A DNA stretch of 7,750 nt from Bacteroidota bacterium (lineage in GTDB: Bacteria > Bacteroidota > Bacteroidia > Flavobacteriales > Weeksellaceae): positions 1 to 7,750 of the forward strand of contig JAFDZJ010000037.1 of the NCBI GenBank assembly GCA_018266965.1, written 5' to 3'. Positions 5,716 through 7,750 of the stretch are shown here, piece by piece. Position numbers and translations under genes: made by a program. The notes beneath the pieces are model-generated. The model did no database searches. It had not been told where the DNA came from and saw only the letters and a program-made list of their open reading frames with translations. How positions within the stretch are numbered: position 1 is the first letter of the stretch; each line of letters begins with the position of its first letter.

Positions 5716-6111
5716 ATGTATAAAGTTAAAATAGTTGAATTGGCCGGGAATGCTTCCGAAATTATCATAAACGAGCCGCATCGCTTTATTTTTAATAAAA
5801 CTACTTTTGATTATGATTTTAGGCATCAGGTGTATTGTAATTTAGGAACACAAGAGGTGTATTATAGTATTGACGAAATAGAAAAGTACCCATGTGTTTT
5901 TGATGGTGTTGGCTTTACTGTGGATGTTCTAAGCCTCACAGATTTAGTAATGCTCCCAAAAAATAAATATTTTATTTCTCCGGATTATTTGGGAGAGCTT
6001 GCCGCCAAAAAATATCCGGAGTTCGCAAAGGTCGGCGGTGGTGTTACTCTTGATGTTTTGCCTCTGGAGAAAATATATTTACAAATTTTAGTAGAAAGGA
6101 ATGAAAAATAA
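5716..6111 (+). CDS. Hypothetical beta-rich protein after the terminator
   Basis: A 131-residue soluble protein with no signal peptide or membrane span. It starts MYKVKIVELAGNASEIIINE and reads mostly as beta-strands (HRFIFNKTTFDYDF, QEVYYSIDEIEKYPCVFDGV, FTVDVLSLTDLVMLP), with a short helix GELAAKKYPEFAKV near residues 92-105. Its last 11 bases overlap the start of the next gene, so both are translated together. Being followed by two anchored proteins suggests a structural or receptor-binding module, but no fold or family was recognised. The ATG begins exactly at the end of the terminator T-run, leaving no room for a normal leader if transcription started here. Confidence 0.62.
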   Translation: MYKVKIVELAGNASEIIINEPHRFIFNKTTFDYDFRHQVYCNLGTQEVYYSIDEIEKYPCVFDGVGFTVDVLSLTDLVMLPKNKYFISPDYLGELAAKKYPEFAKVGGGVTLDVLPLEKIYLQILVERNEK

Positions 6112-6394
6112 AAAAATTTTGCCGTTGGTAATTATAGGTCTTGCTATAATTTATATATTTTATAAAATTAAAATTGTTAAGCCTAAAAAGTCTGCCGTTG
6201 TTGTTAATTCTTCTGGTACTACGCCTGTGGGTGAATATACAAGCGAACAATTGAGTGCTGCTAGTGTAGCATCCGGGTTGTTTAGTTCCATGTTTGGCGT
6301 TAAAGTTTTGGGGGATAATGTTGGTAATTTTTCTGGTAATATATCAGGAAATTTTTTATCTCGTATAAATAAAATTGGGTCTTTTAAAAAATAA
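6101..6394 (+). CDS. N-terminally membrane-anchored protein with Gly/Asn/Ser C-terminus
   Basis: A 97-residue protein starting at an ATG inside the end of the upstream gene and preceded by GAAAGGA, an unusually good ribosome-binding site for this window, consistent with coupled translation. MKNKK is followed by a membrane span (residues 6-22, ILPLVIIGLAIIYIFYK) and a basic stop-transfer stretch (KIKIVKPKKS). The rest is polar: TSEQLSAASVASGLFSSMFG may form a helix, then GDNVGNFSGNISGNFLS is low complexity and echoes the Asn/Gly/Ser tract in the protein at 3261-3698. It is probably a virion membrane protein. No family was recognised. Confidence 0.65.
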   Translation: MKNKKILPLVIIGLAIIYIFYKIKIVKPKKSAVVVNSSGTTPVGEYTSEQLSAASVASGLFSSMFGVKVLGDNVGNFSGNISGNFLSRINKIGSFKK

Positions 6395-6400
6395 AAAAAA

Positions 6401-6718
6401 ATGAAAAAAATTTTAAAAATTGTAGGTCTTATAATTCTCTGTAGTCTGGTAATAAATTTTTTGTATTCGTTTGTAAAAAATAAATTTAATTCTGCTGCAA
6501 AATTGGAAGGTTCGGAAAATGATTTGCCTTTGCAAAATGCCGGTGAAGCTGTACAAACTCCCGGTATCGTTCCGCAAAATTTTGAGCCGGATATTGTGCC
6601 TCCTTCTTCTATTCCGAATATTTTGGATGGTACCGGAGGAGTAAAATCACCTCCAATTGTTCCGCCAATTAAAGCTGGTAATTTAGATTTAGGTGAAGCA
6701 AGGTATAATATTGGGTAA
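6401..6718 (+). CDS. Membrane-anchored protein with proline-rich extension
   Basis: A 105-residue protein, 6 bases after the preceding stop. MKKILK leads a membrane span (about residues 7-24, IVGLIILCSLVINFLYSF). The Cys at 14 sits mid-span and the surrounding IILC does not fit a lipobox, so an uncleaved anchor is more likely than a lipoprotein. Residues 30-105 are an extended Pro/Asn/Gly-rich segment (TPGIVPQNFEPDIVPPSSIP, later SPPIVPPIKAG) with no obvious fold. Such a rod-like arm on an anchor could span from the virion membrane to the capsid or across the periplasm; that is inference. It is the last gene before the noncoding repeat region. Confidence 0.63.
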   Translation: MKKILKIVGLIILCSLVINFLYSFVKNKFNSAAKLEGSENDLPLQNAGEAVQTPGIVPQNFEPDIVPPSSIPNILDGTGGVKSPPIVPPIKAGNLDLGEARYNIG

Positions 6719-6724
6719 AATAAT

Positions 6725-6790
6725 AGGGCTGCGCCTGTGAAAAACCATTTACATTTTATGAATTATCCTAAAAATTCAATTAGCAGCCCT
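6725..6790 (+). repeat. Nested inverted repeat in the noncoding region (candidate origin/packaging structure)
   Basis: AGGGCTGC (6725-6732) pairs perfectly with GCAGCCCT (6783-6790). Inside the 50-base loop, TGAATT (6759-6764) pairs with AATTCA (6773-6778). On single-stranded DNA this would give a branched hairpin. It is not a terminator: no T-run follows on either strand in the right place. It lies in the only long gene-free stretch between element genes (6719-6869), where ssDNA phages usually keep origin or packaging signals. The small ATG-starting frame inside (11 codons from 6758) is not credible. Confidence 0.5.
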
Positions 6791-6810
6791 TAAAAAAAGT
6801 GAAAAATTAA

Positions 6811-6854
6811 CCCTAAAAAACGCTCCAATCTAAAAACGCTCTTATCTGTTAGGG
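6811..6854 (+). repeat. Tandem 16-bp repeat flanked by an inverted repeat (iteron-like)
   Basis: Two adjacent 16-base units, 6816-6831 and 6832-6847, both begin AAAAACGCTC and differ at two positions. They are framed by CCCTAA (6811-6816) and TTAGGG (6849-6854), which are complementary, so the tandem units would sit in a hairpin loop in ssDNA. Tandem units next to inverted repeats are a common layout of Rep-binding origins. An alternative is an operator controlling the gene that starts at 6870. The GGGCT/AGCCC core recurs here and in the neighbouring hairpin (6725-6790), tying the two into one functional region. Confidence 0.5.
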
Positions 6855-6869
6855 CTCAATTTCTTTTAA

Positions 6870-7076
6870 ATGCCTAATTATATAAAGTTCTATGATTTTG
6901 AAAAGAAAACAGGTATAAGGCGGTTGTTCACTTTTCGTGTTAATAATAGAGAGGATGCCTTAAAATGTCTTGTAAGATTTAATGTTAAGGCCGGTTTTTA
7001 TAATGGTCAAAAAATAGTTAATCCCTATTATCTAACAAGTAATAATATTTTATCTCGTTACGGTTTTAAAGATTAA
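6870..7076 (+). CDS. Small hypothetical protein after the noncoding region
   Basis: A 68-residue basic protein, MPNYIKFYDFEKKTGIRRLF, with a beta-hairpin-like start (IKFYDFEKKTGIRRLFTFRV), a helix around residues 26-37 (REDALKCLVRFN) and a Tyr/Asn-rich end. No membrane span. The layout resembles small DNA-binding or regulatory proteins in phages but no motif is diagnostic. The start lies 15 bases after the iteron-like repeats, which could therefore regulate it. It is followed by a 48-base gap with a putative promoter for the next gene. No family was recognised. Confidence 0.55.
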   Translation: MPNYIKFYDFEKKTGIRRLFTFRVNNREDALKCLVRFNVKAGFYNGQKIVNPYYLTSNNILSRYGFKD

Positions 7077-7079
7077 ATT

Positions 7080-7109
7080 TTGTTATTTAATACCTCTACC
7101 ATATATTAG
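7080..7109 (+). promoter_or_regulatory. Putative Bacteroidota-type promoter for the cargo gene
   Basis: A -33-like TTG (7080-7082, within TTTTG) is separated by 19 bases from TATATTAG (7102-7109), which matches TAnnTTTG at all fixed positions but one. The ATG follows 15 bases later, with an A-rich leader (GCAAAAATTATGG). The layout suits a short-leader transcript for the secreted protein gene, independent of the phage operon. Confidence 0.45.
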
Positions 7110-7124
7110 CGCAAAAATTATGGT

Positions 7125-7559
7125 ATGAAACTATTTGTTACCTCTCTCCTACTGTTTTTTTTCTTTTCCACTTCCGCACAACTTTTTTGCCCTCCCGGTT
7201 TCTCTGCCTTTCTTCCAGAGGATGGTTCACGCCGAAATGCCTACTATCATAAAGGTGATATTGAAATTGTGCTTTATGGTGAAGTTTGGAGAGATGATAA
7301 TAATAATAAATCTGAAGGTATAAGAGAACTTCTTAAGGAAAAAAATCAGCATTCATATAGTGTTTTAACAAAGGATAGTTTGTTTATTTCTTCTGGATTT
7401 AATAAAAATACTAAAAACTATTATTATAAAGTTTCGGATGGGCTAAATGTTGCTGCTGTTTTTTCACCTCGTAATGATGATGAATTTAAAGAATTAAGCA
7501 AATTTGTCTTAAGGCAAAAAAGAGTTGATTTAGGTATTTTTGATGATGGAACATTTTAA
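7125..7559 (+). CDS. Secreted/periplasmic protein of unknown function, candidate cargo gene
   Basis: A 144-residue protein with a textbook signal peptide: MK, a hydrophobic core LFVTSLLLFFFF and a cleavage site after STSA18, leaving Gln19, the usual Bacteroidota junction. C22 is close behind but QLFC is not a lipobox, so a soluble periplasmic or exported product is expected. The mature part (about 126 residues) mixes beta-strands (DIEIVLYGEVW, NYYYKVSDGLNVAAVFSP) and helices (GIRELLKEKNQH, DEFKELSKFVLRQKR). I do not recognise the family. It has its own putative promoter and lies at the extreme right end, just inside the attachment repeat, the usual place for genes expressed from the prophage to alter the host surface or exclude other phages. 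That role is inference. Confidence 0.7.
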   Translation: MKLFVTSLLLFFFFSTSAQLFCPPGFSAFLPEDGSRRNAYYHKGDIEIVLYGEVWRDDNNNKSEGIRELLKEKNQHSYSVLTKDSLFISSGFNKNTKNYYYKVSDGLNVAAVFSPRNDDEFKELSKFVLRQKRVDLGIFDDGTF

Positions 7560-7586
7560 GTAGTTTCTAAAAAATTTAGTTCTTCG

Positions 7587-7615
7587 CATATAATTAATTA
7601 ATATTATGTTAAGTA
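7587..7615 (+). other. dif-like site, right end of element (attR)
   Basis: The centre (7598-7603, TTAATA) and XerD arm (7604-7614, TTATGTTAAGT) are identical to the left site, as part of the 21-bp repeat 7595-7615. The XerC-arm position (7587-7597) instead reads CATATAATTAA, unlike the left arm. A better-looking arm, TTCGCATATAA (7583-7593), lies four bases further out, which would give a widened 10-base centre. Atypical spacing of this kind is known from Xer-exploiting phage sites such as that of CTXphi. The XerC side is therefore probably phage sequence and the XerD side host. Confidence 0.78.
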
Positions 7616-7664
7616 GATAATAGTGTTCTTCTATTCTTTATGTTTGCCTTATCTTAATTTTATT

Positions 7665-7750
7665 ATGCATTTAATGACCATTATTCCCTCTCTGCCTGAA
7701 GATCTGGATAAAATATTTGAACTCTACGATGAAGCCACGCGTTTTCAAAA
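7665..7750 (+). CDS. GNAT-family N-acetyltransferase, N-terminal part (gene runs off the right edge)
   Basis: Host gene beyond the right attachment site. The 28 visible codons read MHLMTIIPSLPEDLDKIFEL followed by YDEATRFQ. The pattern of a short first strand ending in P-x-x-x-E-D-L-D-x-I-x-x-L-Y matches the start of many GNAT acetyltransferases (IRPATPEDLDAIFEL-like), which move acetyl from acetyl-CoA to an amine. The acetyl-CoA binding loop lies outside the window, so the substrate is unknown. The ATG at 7674 (MTIIPS) is an equally good start. About 50 bases of intergenic DNA separate it from the dif-like site. Confidence 0.68.
   Translation, partial: MHLMTIIPSLPEDLDKIFELYDEATRFQ

Larger units (their letters stand above)
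176..7615 (+). mobile_element. Integrated ssDNA-type phage (FLiP-like provirus candidate) at dif; about 7.4 kb
   Basis: The element lies between two perfect 21-bp direct repeats (176-196 and 7595-7615), giving a circular form of 7419 bp. Every supported gene inside is on the plus strand, tightly packed, and host genes flank both sides. Content: an HUH rolling-circle Rep with two tyrosines, a beta-rich capsid candidate, at least seven small membrane proteins, a GH73-type muralytic enzyme, a noncoding repeat region and a secreted cargo protein. No integrase, terminase, portal, tail or packaging ATPase is visible. Known FLiP-type phages have small circular ssDNA genomes, a double-jelly-roll capsid and an internal membrane, which fits. 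A filamentous inovirus is less likely because no Zot/pI ATPase is present. A microvirus is unlikely because no large VP1 is present. Family placement is inference. Confidence 0.8.

Noticed and set aside
6044..6250. Minus-strand open frame of 68 codons
   Set aside because: It is antisense across the 5716-6111/6101-6394 overlap. The plus-strand genes have coupled spacing and a sensible anchor.
6758..6793. 11-codon ATG frame in the noncoding region
   Set aside because: It is too short, lies within the loop and right arm of the inverted repeat, and has no spacing relation to neighbours.
7135..7323. Plus-strand alternative frame of 62 codons
   Set aside because: It overlaps the 7125-7559 gene, whose frame has a proper signal peptide and cleavage site.
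176..7615. Filamentous inovirus interpretation
   Set aside because: The 41-residue single-span protein resembles a pVIII-type coat, but no Zot/pI-like Walker ATPase is present, while a muralytic enzyme and a sizeable beta-rich protein are.
176..7615. Microvirus (Alpavirinae-like) provirus at dif
   Set aside because: Rep motif and dif use would fit, but there is no gene long enough for the roughly 500-residue VP1 capsid protein and there are too many membrane proteins.
1..7750. tRNA, rRNA or CRISPR array
   Set aside because: I saw no cloverleaf-like segment, no rRNA-like stretch and no spaced repeat series; the attachment site is dif-like, not a tRNA gene.

Overview
The window looks like Bacteroidota chromosome (AT-rich, A-rich leaders instead of Shine-Dalgarno sites, promoter-like boxes of the TAnnTTTG/TTG type, a typical SxAQ signal-peptide junction). 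It carries a compact integrated phage genome of about 7.4 kb. Host DNA is seen only at the edges: the start of a DEAD-box helicase gene on the minus strand (1-132), and the start of a GNAT acetyltransferase gene on the plus strand (from 7665).

The element is bounded by a perfect 21-bp direct repeat (176-196 and 7595-7615) that forms the core of a dif-like XerC/XerD site. The left copy sits in a dif-like 28-mer (168-195). The right copy has a different XerC arm, presumably phage-derived. No integrase, transposase or resolvase gene lies between the repeats, so the element most likely enters the chromosome with the host XerCD recombinases, as CTX-type phages and some Bacteroidota microvirus proviruses do.

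All internal genes are on the plus strand. Early block (187-2261): three small unknown genes, then a rolling-circle replication initiator with an HUH motif (HFH) and a phiX174-A-like double-tyrosine motif (YVTKYVTK). Structural/lysis block (2334-5670): a beta-rich 252-aa protein that is the best major-capsid candidate, then small genes, most encoding single-membrane-span proteins, a GH73-type peptidoglycan hydrolase and an N-anchored protein with an annexin-repeat-like domain. This block ends at an intrinsic terminator (5688-5715). A second block (5716-6718) holds three more genes, two of them N-terminally anchored. A noncoding segment (6719-6869) with nested inverted repeats and a 16-bp tandem repeat is a candidate origin or packaging region. 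It is followed by a small gene and by a secreted-protein gene with its own putative promoter, which looks like a cargo (lysogenic-conversion) gene.

Interpretation: rolling-circle Rep, no packaging ATPase/terminase/portal/tail genes, a PM2-P2-sized candidate capsid protein, many membrane proteins and a muralytic enzyme together suggest a temperate, membrane-containing icosahedral ssDNA phage related to FLiP (Finnlakeviridae) and similar flavobacterial ssDNA phages, integrated at dif. The Rep, the hydrolase family and the dif repeats are read directly from sequence. The capsid assignment and the family placement are inference. A notable extra is an A10 run in the hydrolase gene (4938-4947): a one-base slip there adds a C-terminal membrane anchor and brings the stop to one base before the next gene.
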